Source: CBHTSZ01 sp966095765 (GTDB lineage: Bacteria; Patescibacteriota; Saccharimonadia; Saccharimonadales; Saccharimonadaceae). From it: a stretch of 64,000 bases of DNA. The position numbers and the translations under genes were made by a program. A model generated the notes under the pieces. That model did no database searches. It was not told where the DNA came from and saw nothing but the letters and a program-made list of their open reading frames with translations. Location of the stretch: the NCBI GenBank assembly GCA_966095765.1, contig CBHTSZ010000003.1, positions 62,001-126,000 on the forward strand, given 5' to 3'. Positions 44,752 to 51,237 of this stretch are shown here, piece after piece. Each line of letters starts with the position of its first letter. Position 1 is the first letter of the stretch.

Positions 44752-45846
44752 ATGACACGGGCTAAAAAACACCGCCCATCAACTCGTCGGTCTTATGTGA
44801 GCCGAGGGCTTTATGTGCTCACTATCGCCCTTGCCATTTTGATGATCGTGCCCGTTTCCGTAGCGCTCTCTGCCGGCCTCGCGGGAGTCAGTATCATCGT
44901 CTTTGGCGCCGCGCTTTTACTCGTTACGTTCGTTTACAAACAACAAAAGCAGTACCCGATACTAGCTCGGCTTGCTTTTCTCGCTGCCGTCTTTGGTCTC
45001 ATTTTTCCGCAGGCCGCATTCTGGTTAACGGCACGGCGAGAAGACGTCACCCTGCACTTCAACCCGGTAACCTACCTCAGTTTTTCGGGCGCCACGACTG
45101 TGAAGCCTGCGAAACTCATTACTTACAAAACCATTGACGATAGCAAGCTCCAGCTTGCCTACTACGAGAGTAAGCTTCCAGGCACCCGACCAGCTGTCTT
45201 GCTCCTTCACGGCGGTGGATGGCGCTACGGCAGCCATCTCGAAACTGGTCGTTGGCCACAGGCACTCACGGAGGCGGGGTTCCAGGTGTTTAGCGTCGAA
45301 TACCGTCTCGCAAACGACAATTACCATACGTGGCGCGATGCACCCCGTGATATCCATGACGCCTACACCTACATCCAAGCGAACGCCGAGGCCATGTCCG
45401 TTGATCCTGGAAAGATGAGCCTGCTCGGACAGTCAGCCGGTGGACACCTTGCCCTTCTCGAAGCCTATCTTCATAACGATGCCGAGTCAGTCGTCTCGCT
45501 CTACGCACCGATAGACCTCGCTCTCGACTATGCGACAAGCCGCGACAAGACTTCGGAACTCGACTTTATCGGCGGCCCACCAAAGCAGTACGAAAATCGC
45601 TACCGCGCCGTTTCACCTATCACCTACGTATCCTCTCGTGCTCCACGAACACTTATCATCCAGGGAAAAACAGATGACCTGGTTGCCACCAAAAATGCCA
45701 CCAGACTCTCGGGCAGCCTCACAGAAAACCGTATCGAGCACGAACTTGTCTTGCTGCCTATGACCGGACACTCGTTTGAGAATCAACGCGGCGGCTTTTC
45801 CACGCAAATTGCCGAAACCCGCGTCCTTCGATTTTTATTGAACTAA
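44752..45846 (+). CDS. membrane-anchored alpha/beta hydrolase (carboxylesterase-like)
   Basis: 364 residues. Two or three N-terminal transmembrane helices (about 20-90), then an esterase domain with LLLHGGGWRYGS (oxyanion HGGGW), GQSAGGHLALL (Ser nucleophile), QGKTDDLV (Asp) and MTGHSFE (His). Similar to bacterial BD-FAE/hormone-sensitive-lipase-like enzymes. Likely faces outside. TATGAT (44740-44745) ends 6 nt before the ATG. Confidence 0.88.
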   Translation: MTRAKKHRPSTRRSYVSRGLYVLTIALAILMIVPVSVALSAGLAGVSIIVFGAALLLVTFVYKQQKQYPILARLAFLAAVFGLIFPQAAFWLTARREDVTLHFNPVTYLSFSGATTVKPAKLITYKTIDDSKLQLAYYESKLPGTRPAVLLLHGGGWRYGSHLETGRWPQALTEAGFQVFSVEYRLANDNYHTWRDAPRDIHDAYTYIQANAEAMSVDPGKMSLLGQSAGGHLALLEAYLHNDAESVVSLYAPIDLALDYATSRDKTSELDFIGGPPKQYENRYRAVSPITYVSSRAPRTLIIQGKTDDLVATKNATRLSGSLTENRIEHELVLLPMTGHSFENQRGGFSTQIAETRVLRFLLN

Positions 45847-45925
45847 AATGTTACAAATCTCACATACTGCTCATGGTTCAAGCGCTACGCTTAGTACTGA
45901 TAACGCTAAGTGAGAGGAGGGGTCT

Positions 45926-46087
45926 ATGAGCACGGAAACGACACAGCAAGGCAATAAACTACCTGTACCAGGTACGGTATATCAAATACCAGTAGGCACC
46001 CACGCCGATCTCGACCTGCAGGACGATAAGGAACAGGTGCTGCAACGTTACAGTCACAGACTACGCAGGCGACGCTCTTCACGATAA
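45926..46087 (+). CDS. small 53-residue protein gene
   Basis: ATG at 45926, stop TAA at 46085. A strong ribosome site (GAGAGGAGGGG) lies about 5 nt upstream, and a good terminator follows 10 nt after the stop. The product has a polar N-terminus, a middle segment with LPVPGTVYQIPVG and acidic DLDLQDDKEQ, and a basic C-terminus (HRLRRRRSSR). No homologue recognised. Signals on both sides make it a real gene candidate rather than chance. Confidence 0.6.
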   Translation: MSTETTQQGNKLPVPGTVYQIPVGTHADLDLQDDKEQVLQRYSHRLRRRRSSR

Positions 46088-46096
46088 ATCATCCCG

Positions 46097-46137
46097 GCCA
46101 GTTCTCGTTCTTTTTTTGGCGAAAACTGGCTCTTTTT
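46097..46137 (+). terminator. terminator after the 53-residue gene
   Basis: Stem of about 11 bp (GCCAGTT-TCG with CGA-AACTGGC, one mismatch) followed by TCTTTTT; the loop also carries a T-run. Confidence 0.75.
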
Positions 46138-46222
46138 GGTACCGACCGCACCCTTGTTAGTGCCACCCATTCCTGCTCAAACCTTGACATAAACCATAGG
46201 ATTGATTAAGCTTATACTTGCG

Positions 46223-46328
46223 TGTTTTTTACCGGGAGGTTTATTTCACCGGTAAACTACCTCTGTTATCCACCCTTATTTACTAACTAAGATAGTCGCG
46301 GATAACAACTTGGGGGCATGCAAGGAGG
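46223..46328 (+). other. structured 5' leader of the LysM-Rpf gene
   Basis: TATACT at 46213-46218 suggests a leader of about 115 nt. It contains a helix GAGGT/ACCTC (extended by TTTA/TAAA) and a 7-bp helix GTTATCC / GGATAAC, then AAGGAGG at 46322-46328. I could not match it to a known riboswitch, including the c-di-AMP type found before actinobacterial rpf genes. Confidence 0.5.
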
Positions 46329-46339
46329 TTACAACCATA

Positions 46340-46957
46340 ATGCGTTCACTCGCACTATCGGCCGCCATCCTGCTGAGTGCAGTTGCATTCACGTTTGGTA
46401 GTCCCGTGGCTCACGCCGCAACCCAAAAAGAAACTAAACCCGCTGCGAACATGGTCACCATCCAACCCGGTGACAACCTGAGCGAAATCGCCACCACAAA
46501 CGGCACCACCGCTCAACGATTGTTCGACGCAAATACGAGCATCGAAAACCCTGATCTCATCTACCCTGGAGATCAGCTCCGAATCCCGACAAAGGACGAA
46601 AAACTCACCACGCGTCCAATGCCAGCCAGCTACGTAGCTCCAGCTGTTGAGGCGCCGGCACCGGCCGCAACCCAGAGCTCATACAAGCGCCCACAGGTTG
46701 CCGCACCAGCGGTCTCTGGTGGTAGTGTCTGGGACCAGCTAGCCCAATGTGAGGCTGGTGGTAACTGGGCTATCAATACAGGAAACGGCTTCTACGGCGG
46801 CCTCCAGTTCACTCTCTCGAGTTGGCAAGCTGTCGGTGGTAGCGGTCTGCCAAGTGACGCAAGTCGCGAAGAACAGATCATGCGCGGTCAAGCTCTCCAA
46901 GCCCGTCAGGGATGGGGCGCATGGCCAGCCTGTAGTGCCAAACTCGGTCTTTACTAG
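46340..46957 (+). CDS. secreted LysM plus resuscitation-promoting-factor (Rpf) muralytic enzyme
   Basis: 205 residues. Signal peptide ends near AHA-A (residue 26). LysM at 39-83 (TIQPGDNLSEIATTNGTT, NPDLIYPGDQLRIP). Pro/Ala linker to 127. Rpf transglycosylase-like domain 129-205: WDQLAQCEAGGNWAINTGNG with catalytic Glu138, YGGLQFTLSSWQAVGG, REEQIMRGQAL and RQGWGAWPACSAKLG. Cys137 and Cys198 match the conserved disulfide. Rpf domains cut peptidoglycan and are a hallmark of Actinobacteria, the usual hosts of Saccharibacteria. AAGGAGG lies 11 nt before the ATG. It may remodel its own wall or that of a host; which one is not shown by the sequence. Confidence 0.93.
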   Translation: MRSLALSAAILLSAVAFTFGSPVAHAATQKETKPAANMVTIQPGDNLSEIATTNGTTAQRLFDANTSIENPDLIYPGDQLRIPTKDEKLTTRPMPASYVAPAVEAPAPAATQSSYKRPQVAAPAVSGGSVWDQLAQCEAGGNWAINTGNGFYGGLQFTLSSWQAVGGSGLPSDASREEQIMRGQALQARQGWGAWPACSAKLGLY

Positions 46958-46976
46958 ACCGGACCGGTAGAACCCT

Positions 46977-47012
46977 AAAACCTCCGCGTGGTTGGCGCGG
47001 AGGTTTTCTTTT
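46977..47012 (+). terminator. terminator after the LysM-Rpf gene (bidirectional)
   Basis: 12-bp perfect stem AAAACCTCCGCG / CGCGGAGGTTTT with a 7-nt loop and CTTTT tail. Confidence 0.9.
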
Positions 47013-47624
47013 CTACTTCAGCCACAACCGCTCAATAAGCGGGATGATGCTTTTTCCCACTACTAAGCCAATAAGAAATGTTCCAAAAAGCGCTATTGCC
47101 ACAATCACTACCTTTCGAGAGCGTGGAATACGCTCAAGTATTTGAGGAAACCTCAACATAAGCCCGGTAATCACGCCAAAAAACGCCACTCCAGCTATAA
47201 GCCTGACCAGCAAAACGGATTGTGGGCTCAGGCGCCTTACGGTTGTCGAGGGCTCATTCACACGAGGCTCACTCGGTATAAATGAAGCCGTAAATGTCGA
47301 TCCGGGCTGATAGACTGCATACTCATTTTTGTAAACCGGGTAGCTAGTACGCACTTGCTTTTGAAGGTCCCCCGTTTGGCGATCGGTATATTGAAACTCA
47401 TAGTCGAGCTCGTAAGAAGCACCTCCGCCACCTCTGATTATATTGAAGTGGCTTTTACGGTCTGTGACAGTTGCCACGATCTGTACACCGTTTATCAGAC
47501 GACGCTTGTTGATTAGTTCGGTCACAGCATCGATAGCGAGATATCCGACCCCTATCAGCAATGCGAGCGATAATGACACTAAACTGACATAGAGCGCCGG
47601 TGATTTCTTAAATTTTGTTTTCAT
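47013..47624 (-). CDS. DUF3592-like membrane protein
   Basis: 203 residues: an N-terminal helix (13-35), an extracytoplasmic beta-rich part (VQIVATVTDRKSH, YELDYEFQYTDRQTGD, VYQPGSTFTASFIPSEP) and two C-terminal helices. The order and the VATV...YEF...YxxGxxxxVxYxPxxP pattern resemble DUF3592 proteins. Function unknown. Shares the terminator at 46977-47012 with the Rpf gene. Confidence 0.7.
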   Translation of the reverse strand: MKTKFKKSPALYVSLVSLSLALLIGVGYLAIDAVTELINKRRLINGVQIVATVTDRKSHFNIIRGGGGASYELDYEFQYTDRQTGDLQKQVRTSYPVYKNEYAVYQPGSTFTASFIPSEPRVNEPSTTVRRLSPQSVLLVRLIAGVAFFGVITGLMLRFPQILERIPRSRKVVIVAIALFGTFLIGLVVGKSIIPLIERLWLK

Positions 47625-47650
47625 GGATGTGTTTCATTATACGCACGTTT

Positions 47651-47779
47651 TGGGGATGAGGGATATCGCTCCACTTCGTTCCGCTCCTCCGCTTGCTTGA
47701 AAAGAAAATACTCCGTGCTTTCTTTTTTACACTGCGCTACGCCGAACCCCCGATTCGTTTTGCTTCGCAAAACATCGGG
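47651..47779. repeat. split copy of the tRNA-Gln 3' half plus a 13-bp hairpin
   Basis: TGGGGATGAGGGAT at 47651-47664 and CGAACCCCCGAT at 47743-47754 are identical to 47844-47857 and 47859-47870 of the tRNA-Gln gene and lie in the same order, but 78 nt apart instead of 1. The second piece forms one arm of a hairpin: CCCGAT(47749-47754)-TC-GTTTTGC pairs with GCAAAAC-ATCGGG (ends 47779). Within the 78-nt insert, AAAAGAAA and TTTCTTTT can also pair. Confidence 0.6.
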
Positions 47780-47805
47780 CATTCGGATCACTCAGACACG
47801 GGCAC

Positions 47806-47831
47806 GAAAAAATCCGACCAAGAAGGTCGGA
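47806..47831 (-). terminator. terminator after tRNA-Gln
   Basis: 7-bp stem TCCGACC / GGTCGGA, followed on the minus strand by a run of T (47806-47812). Confidence 0.8.
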
Positions 47832-47842
47832 GCTTTTCGTGG

Positions 47843-47913
47843 CTGGGGATGAGGGATTCGAACCCCCGATCACGGGACCAGAACCCGTTGCCTTACCGCT
47901 TGGCCAATCCCCA
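47843..47913 (-). tRNA. tRNA-Gln (anticodon CTG)
   Basis: Minus strand. Acceptor stem TGGGGAT/ATCCCCA, D arm with GGCCAAGCGGTAAGGC, anticodon arm ACGGG-TTCTGGT-CCCGT (anticodon CTG), T arm GGGGGTTCGAATCCCTC. Discriminator G; CCA is not encoded. Charging probably goes through Glu-tRNA(Gln) and GatCAB, whose genes are at 10-13.8 kb. Confidence 0.93.
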
Positions 47914-47954
47914 CTATGGTTAGCCGAACAGATGTAGATTGTACCAGAGGACGG

Positions 47955-48689
47955 CTATTTTCTCAACAGCTCTTTGACTTTGAGCTGGTTGTAGCCAAGT
48001 AGGTAGAGCGTGTAGTAGCTAAACGTAACCCATACGAGGTTCAGGAACAGTACCGCCACATTTCCCGGCACGGCCACAAACTGCCCTAGCTGGCCAGTAT
48101 TATCCGTCAGTCCAAAGGTCCAGATATCGATGAGGAGCCACCAAAGTGGTGCGAGTGTCAGTAGAGCTCCGCTCACGAGATGGGCGAGTGGACTCAGCTT
48201 CATGCGCAGCGCAAACGGGACGGCAAACACTTCGCCGAGGATGATGACAAGTCCTACGAATGACGCTGTTCCAGTGCCGCCAGGCAAAAATTCATCGAGG
48301 ATTGGCAAAAACGTGTCGATACGAAAGAGCTGTACGAGCGCCAAGATGACGAGGATCACTGCAGCTACACGGCCGAGTACGAGAGCGTATGGTTTGATGG
48401 GTTTCGGTGGGTTTACTGCTTTTGGAAGGATTATCATGATAGTTCCGAGTATATCGCTTTTGCTTATAAATCCATAGTGACGGCTGTCGGTGCTCTCGAA
48501 ACGATTATCACCGACCAGATAGTACTTATTACCCTCGATACGCTCGACACGTTTGATAACCTCCATATCCCCACGTCGCGCCAATGTAATGTCACCGACC
48601 TTTGGCATGTGCTTACGAATAACGACGATATCGCCCGGCAGCAGTGTCGGGCGCATACTCGAACCATCAACTCGTCGGACTCGCATCAT
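47955..48689 (-). CDS. sodX: S26-family protease fused to a membrane domain; candidate NiSOD maturation protease
   Basis: 244 residues. N-terminal S26 catalytic core: VDGSSMRPTLLPGD with Ser11 as nucleophile, GDMEVIKRVERI with Lys46, then YYLVGDNRFESTDSRHYG. There is no N-terminal anchor, unlike ordinary signal peptidase I. About residues 100-240 form an added membrane domain with four or five helices, then a short basic tail. The gene starts directly after the sodN stop. In other bacteria NiSOD needs an S26 relative (SodX) to cut its leader, so context makes this the maturase. The fused membrane part is not in SodX proteins I know of. An ordinary signal peptidase role is the main alternative. 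Confidence 0.8.
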   Translation of the reverse strand: MMRVRRVDGSSMRPTLLPGDIVVIRKHMPKVGDITLARRGDMEVIKRVERIEGNKYYLVGDNRFESTDSRHYGFISKSDILGTIMIILPKAVNPPKPIKPYALVLGRVAAVILVILALVQLFRIDTFLPILDEFLPGGTGTASFVGLVIILGEVFAVPFALRMKLSPLAHLVSGALLTLAPLWWLLIDIWTFGLTDNTGQLGQFVAVPGNVAVLFLNLVWVTFSYYTLYLLGYNQLKVKELLRK

Positions 48690-49091
48690 CTACTTCTGCT
48701 GTTTTGTATCAGCAAAGAGGTGTGCAACGTCATGGACCATACTAACCAGCTTGTCGGCTTCTTCCATGCTGACAGTCTGCTTCACGACGCTGGCCTGCTT
48801 GGCAACCGCCTGGAGCTGCTGATGAAGATCAGGATGAGTCTCAAAGTGCTCAGGCTTGAAGTAGTCGCTCCAAAGGATATAGATCTCACGCTTGACCTTT
48901 TGGGCGTGCTTTTCCTTGTTCACGACAGAGCGGACAAAGCCATTGTACTTCTCGATACTATCGAGTTCGCCCAGTCCCTCGATCTTTTGGATCATACGGC
49001 GGCAAGTCTCAGCCGAGTGCATCATCGTATCGGTTTCATAAATCCCGCAAGGAATATCGCAGTGGGCGTAGGCAGTCTTAAGTAGCTTCAT
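48690..49091 (-). CDS. sodN: nickel superoxide dismutase
   Basis: 133 residues. The nickel hook HCDIPCGIY is at residues 10-18, with His10, Cys11 and Cys15 as ligands. A short leader MKLLKTAYA must be removed to free the N-terminal amine of His10, so processing is required. The rest is a four-helix bundle (MMHSAETCRRMIQKIEGLG, VVNKEKHAQKVKREIYILWSDYFKP as two pieces). Dismutates superoxide. AAAGGAGG lies 5 nt before the ATG and TACAAT/TATAGT boxes lie 20-30 nt upstream. The downstream protease gene follows with no gap. Confidence 0.95.
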   Translation of the reverse strand: MKLLKTAYAHCDIPCGIYETDTMMHSAETCRRMIQKIEGLGELDSIEKYNGFVRSVVNKEKHAQKVKREIYILWSDYFKPEHFETHPDLHQQLQAVAKQASVVKQTVSMEEADKLVSMVHDVAHLFADTKQQK

Positions 49092-49161
49092 AGGTTCCTC
49101 CTTTGGTTACTATACTTATTGTAGCAAGTTCGTGTTTTTGTTGTATTTTTACCCAAAACAC

Positions 49162-49190
49162 TTGTGCTTTTTCGGTGAACCCAGTAGAGT
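49162..49190 (+). promoter_or_regulatory. possible plus-strand promoter in the sodN-trmD gap
   Basis: TTGTGC (49162-49167), 17-nt spacer, TAGAGT (49185-49190). Weak match; its interest comes from the plus-strand hairpins and terminator downstream, where no plus-strand gene exists. Confidence 0.35.
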
Positions 49191-49196
49191 TCTTGT

Positions 49197-49397
49197 AAGC
49201 GATAGCAAAAACAAAAACATTTCAAAAAAATCGAAATATCGGATTTGTGATTCGCCCGTTTGTCTCCACCACAACAACTCAATGCCCGGGCCTCTGCTCG
49301 GGCATTAACGGTTTTAGACGCTCGGACCAAAGTCCTCGCTCATAGAACAAACCTATGGTTTTTCCCATCGCGCCAGCAAAAAGGCGCGACTTTTTAT
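49197..49397 (+). ncRNA. candidate structured RNA in a 340-nt gene-free gap
   Basis: Between sodN and trmD (both minus) lie four plus-strand hairpins: AATGCCCG/CGGGCATT (49281-49306), GGAC/GTCC (49324-49335), CATAG/CTATG (49341-49356) and TCGCGCC/GGCGCGA (49368-49389), the last followed by a T-run, so it is a plus-oriented terminator. No reading frame with a ribosome site is present on either strand. No match to tmRNA, SRP RNA, RNase P or 6S RNA could be made. Confidence 0.4.
49368..49396 (+). terminator. plus-oriented rho-independent terminator without a plus-strand gene
   Basis: TCGCGCC / GGCGCGA stem, loop AGCAAAAA, then ACTTTTTATT. On the minus strand there is no T-run, so it does not serve trmD. 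Confidence 0.7.
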
Positions 49398-49432
49398 TGG
49401 GCTACGCTTTTCCCTTGGTCGCAAAATCGCAA

Positions 49433-50092
49433 TTAGTTGATTGAGGCTTTTTTGGAGTTGGCTTTGCGCCACTTCTCGATCTCGCCGTGATGGCCGCTGA
49501 GTAGGACGTCAGGCACTCTCATGCCTTGAAACTCTTCCGGACGAGTGTATTGCGGGAACTCAAGGGTTTCGCCATCGGCGAAGCTTTCAATCTCGGCGCT
49601 CAGTTCACCGCCAAGGACGCCCGGTATAAGTCGGACGATACTGTCGATGATCGTCATGGCTGGCAGCTCGCCACCGGTCAGCACATAATCACCAACGCTC
49701 ACTTCCTGGTCAACGAGCTCCAGGATTCGCTCGTCATAGCCCTCATAACGCCCGCAGATAAAGATATAGCCATGATCTGACTCGGAGTATTCACGAGCCA
49801 GTGCCTGCTTCCAGCGCTCGCCACGCGGCGTCATGAGCAGTACTTTTGCCGTAGGGTCGTTCTCTTTTGCCTTCATGACCGCAGCCCAGAGCGGCTCGAT
49901 ACGGAGCAGCATCCCATCACCGCCGCCATATGGCATGTCGTCAACGGAGCGACGTGGACCGAGACCAAACGAGCGGAGATCGATCGTCGAAAGCTCGACG
50001 ATACTGTCTTTTTGCGCCTTCCACATCATCGAGTTCTCAAAAACACCCGTAAACATGTCCGGAAACAGTGTGATCACTTGGAACTTTTTCAT
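49433..50092 (-). CDS. trmD: tRNA (guanine-N1-)-methyltransferase
   Basis: Methylates G37 of tRNAs, preventing frameshifts. MKKFQVITLFPDMFTG start, MPYGGGDGMLLRIEPLW, LLMTPRGERWKQALA, IFICGRYEGYDER and VGDYVLTGGELPAM (the AdoMet knot). 219 residues from ATG 50092; an upstream TTG start is rejected. Part of the khpA-trmD end of the ribosomal rpsP cluster, an order (rpsP, khpA, trmD) common in bacteria. Confidence 0.97.
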   Translation of the reverse strand: MKKFQVITLFPDMFTGVFENSMMWKAQKDSIVELSTIDLRSFGLGPRRSVDDMPYGGGDGMLLRIEPLWAAVMKAKENDPTAKVLLMTPRGERWKQALAREYSESDHGYIFICGRYEGYDERILELVDQEVSVGDYVLTGGELPAMTIIDSIVRLIPGVLGGELSAEIESFADGETLEFPQYTRPEEFQGMRVPDVLLSGHHGEIEKWRKANSKKASIN

Positions 50093-50132
50093 CTGTTCCA
50101 GCCTAACAGATATTGGGTTAACCACCAAAAAA

Positions 50133-50156
50133 CCCCGGGGTTACCGGGGCTTTTTG
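50133..50156 (-). terminator. terminator between khpA and trmD (bidirectional)
   Basis: 6-bp GC stem CCCCGG / CCGGGG with T-runs on both sides (CTTTTT on plus, GGTTTTTT on minus). Confidence 0.75.
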
Positions 50157-50279
50157 GCACATACAAGGCTCTCAAACCTTAGATATTTTTGGTTTGCTCG
50201 CATAGAGCTTTTATTTTTGAGTGATAGATGTACCACTCGGTTTCTCGCAGTTCAGATGTGTATGTTTGAACTAAGAGAA

Positions 50280-50693
50280 TTATATATCGAGATCGTCGAG
50301 CTCGGCAAGCTCTTTTCGCGTGTTCTTGACGCGGTCAGACTCGTTATCCACAGTTTCCGCTGTAGAGTTGTCCACAGTCTGGTTATTTGCGTCATCTGAT
50401 GAGCTAGTATTTGTTGCTCGCTCGGTTCCCCGCTCGCCTTCTGGGCGGTCAACGTCAACAATCTTCAGGTTGTAACGTGCGTCATTTTTCGTACCAAGTG
50501 CTCGGAGCAACGAACGAAGGCTCTGAGCGGTTGAACCCCGCTTACCGATAACTCGGCCAAGATCTTCAGGATCAACAGTCAGCTCAAGCAGAACACCTTT
50601 TTCATCGATCGTTCGCTCGACTTTTACCGCGTCAGGGTTACCCACCAAAGACTTGACGATATACTCTATGAATTGTTGGTCAATGCTCGACAT
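50280..50693 (-). CDS. khpA: KH-domain RNA-binding protein with acidic tail (KhpA-like)
   Basis: 137 residues from ATG 50693. The KH domain (residues 1-78) has the GRVIGKRGSTAQSLRSLL loop with GKRG and matches KhpA. KhpA is normally about 80 residues; this one has 55 more, rich in Ser, Asn, Thr and Glu/Asp (NTSSSDDANNQTVDNSTAET), likely disordered. Sits between rpsP and trmD as usual. AGGAG site before the ATG. Confidence 0.93.
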   Translation of the reverse strand: MSSIDQQFIEYIVKSLVGNPDAVKVERTIDEKGVLLELTVDPEDLGRVIGKRGSTAQSLRSLLRALGTKNDARYNLKIVDVDRPEGERGTERATNTSSSDDANNQTVDNSTAETVDNESDRVKNTRKELAELDDLDI

Positions 50694-50745
50694 ACAGCCT
50701 CTCCTCACTTAAAGTATCTGTCCCTTATATTGTATCACTAAACGA

Positions 50746-50775
50746 AAAAGACCACCCAGGCACGAGTGGTCTTTT
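50746..50775 (-). terminator. terminator after rpsP (bidirectional)
   Basis: 10-bp stem AAAAGACCAC / GTGGTCTTTT with a 10-nt loop. Confidence 0.85.
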
Positions 50776-50793
50776 GTTAGAGATAGAGAGGAT

Positions 50794-51153
50794 CTACTCC
50801 GCAGTTTCGGTTGCTTCTGCTTCCGCAGGAGCTTCTTCTTTTGGCTGGTTCTTGCGAAGCTTTTCAGCGTTCTTGATAGAAGCTTTCTTAACACCAGGTT
50901 CTTTGACCCAAGATGGAAGTTTTACCTTCTGATCCTTCAGGATACGAACGACACGTGGAGTTGGCTGAGCACCGTTGCTCAGGTAGAACTCGACCTTTTC
51001 GGTGTCGATACGAGTTTCTTTGGTGTGTGGATTGTAGCTACCAACGTAGGCGACTACGCGACCACTTGATGGGTGACGCTGGGACTCTTGGACGGCCAGG
51101 CGGTAGACTGGCAGCGCTTTACGACCGAGGCGTTGCAAACGAATTGCGAGCAT
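50794..51153 (-). CDS. rpsP: 30S ribosomal protein S16
   Basis: 119 residues. MLAIRLQRLGRKALPVYRLAVQESQRHP and the RVVAYVGSYNPHTKE segment are the family core; the tail beyond about residue 85 is Lys/Glu-rich. Head of the rpsP-khpA-trmD group. A purine stretch GAGAGGAAA lies about 10-13 nt before the ATG. Confidence 0.97.
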   Translation of the reverse strand: MLAIRLQRLGRKALPVYRLAVQESQRHPSSGRVVAYVGSYNPHTKETRIDTEKVEFYLSNGAQPTPRVVRILKDQKVKLPSWVKEPGVKKASIKNAEKLRKNQPKEEAPAEAEATETAE

Positions 51154-51237
51154 GTATTAACTATTTCCTCTCATTAACACGATTTTTATAACAATCAGTG
51201 GTTCAGTATACCCTAAAATCTCGCTATGGTCAATCTG

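Noticed and set aside
46184..46218. TTGACA (46184) with TATACT (46213) as one promoter
   Set aside because: The spacer is 23 nt, too long for sigma70; TATACT alone or with a weak -35 is more likely.
46190..46340. c-di-AMP (ydaO-type) riboswitch before the Rpf gene
   Set aside because: The conserved ydaO motif strings are not present; only unspecific helices are seen.
49248..49272. tmRNA-like 3' end (TTCG..., TCTCCACCA)
   Set aside because: No T-arm pairing, no resume frame and no tmRNA 5' end within reach on that strand.
49088..49330. 80-codon minus-strand frame in the sodN-trmD gap
   Set aside because: It has no ribosome site, is full of Cys/Arg from hairpin sequence and overlaps the sodN start signals.
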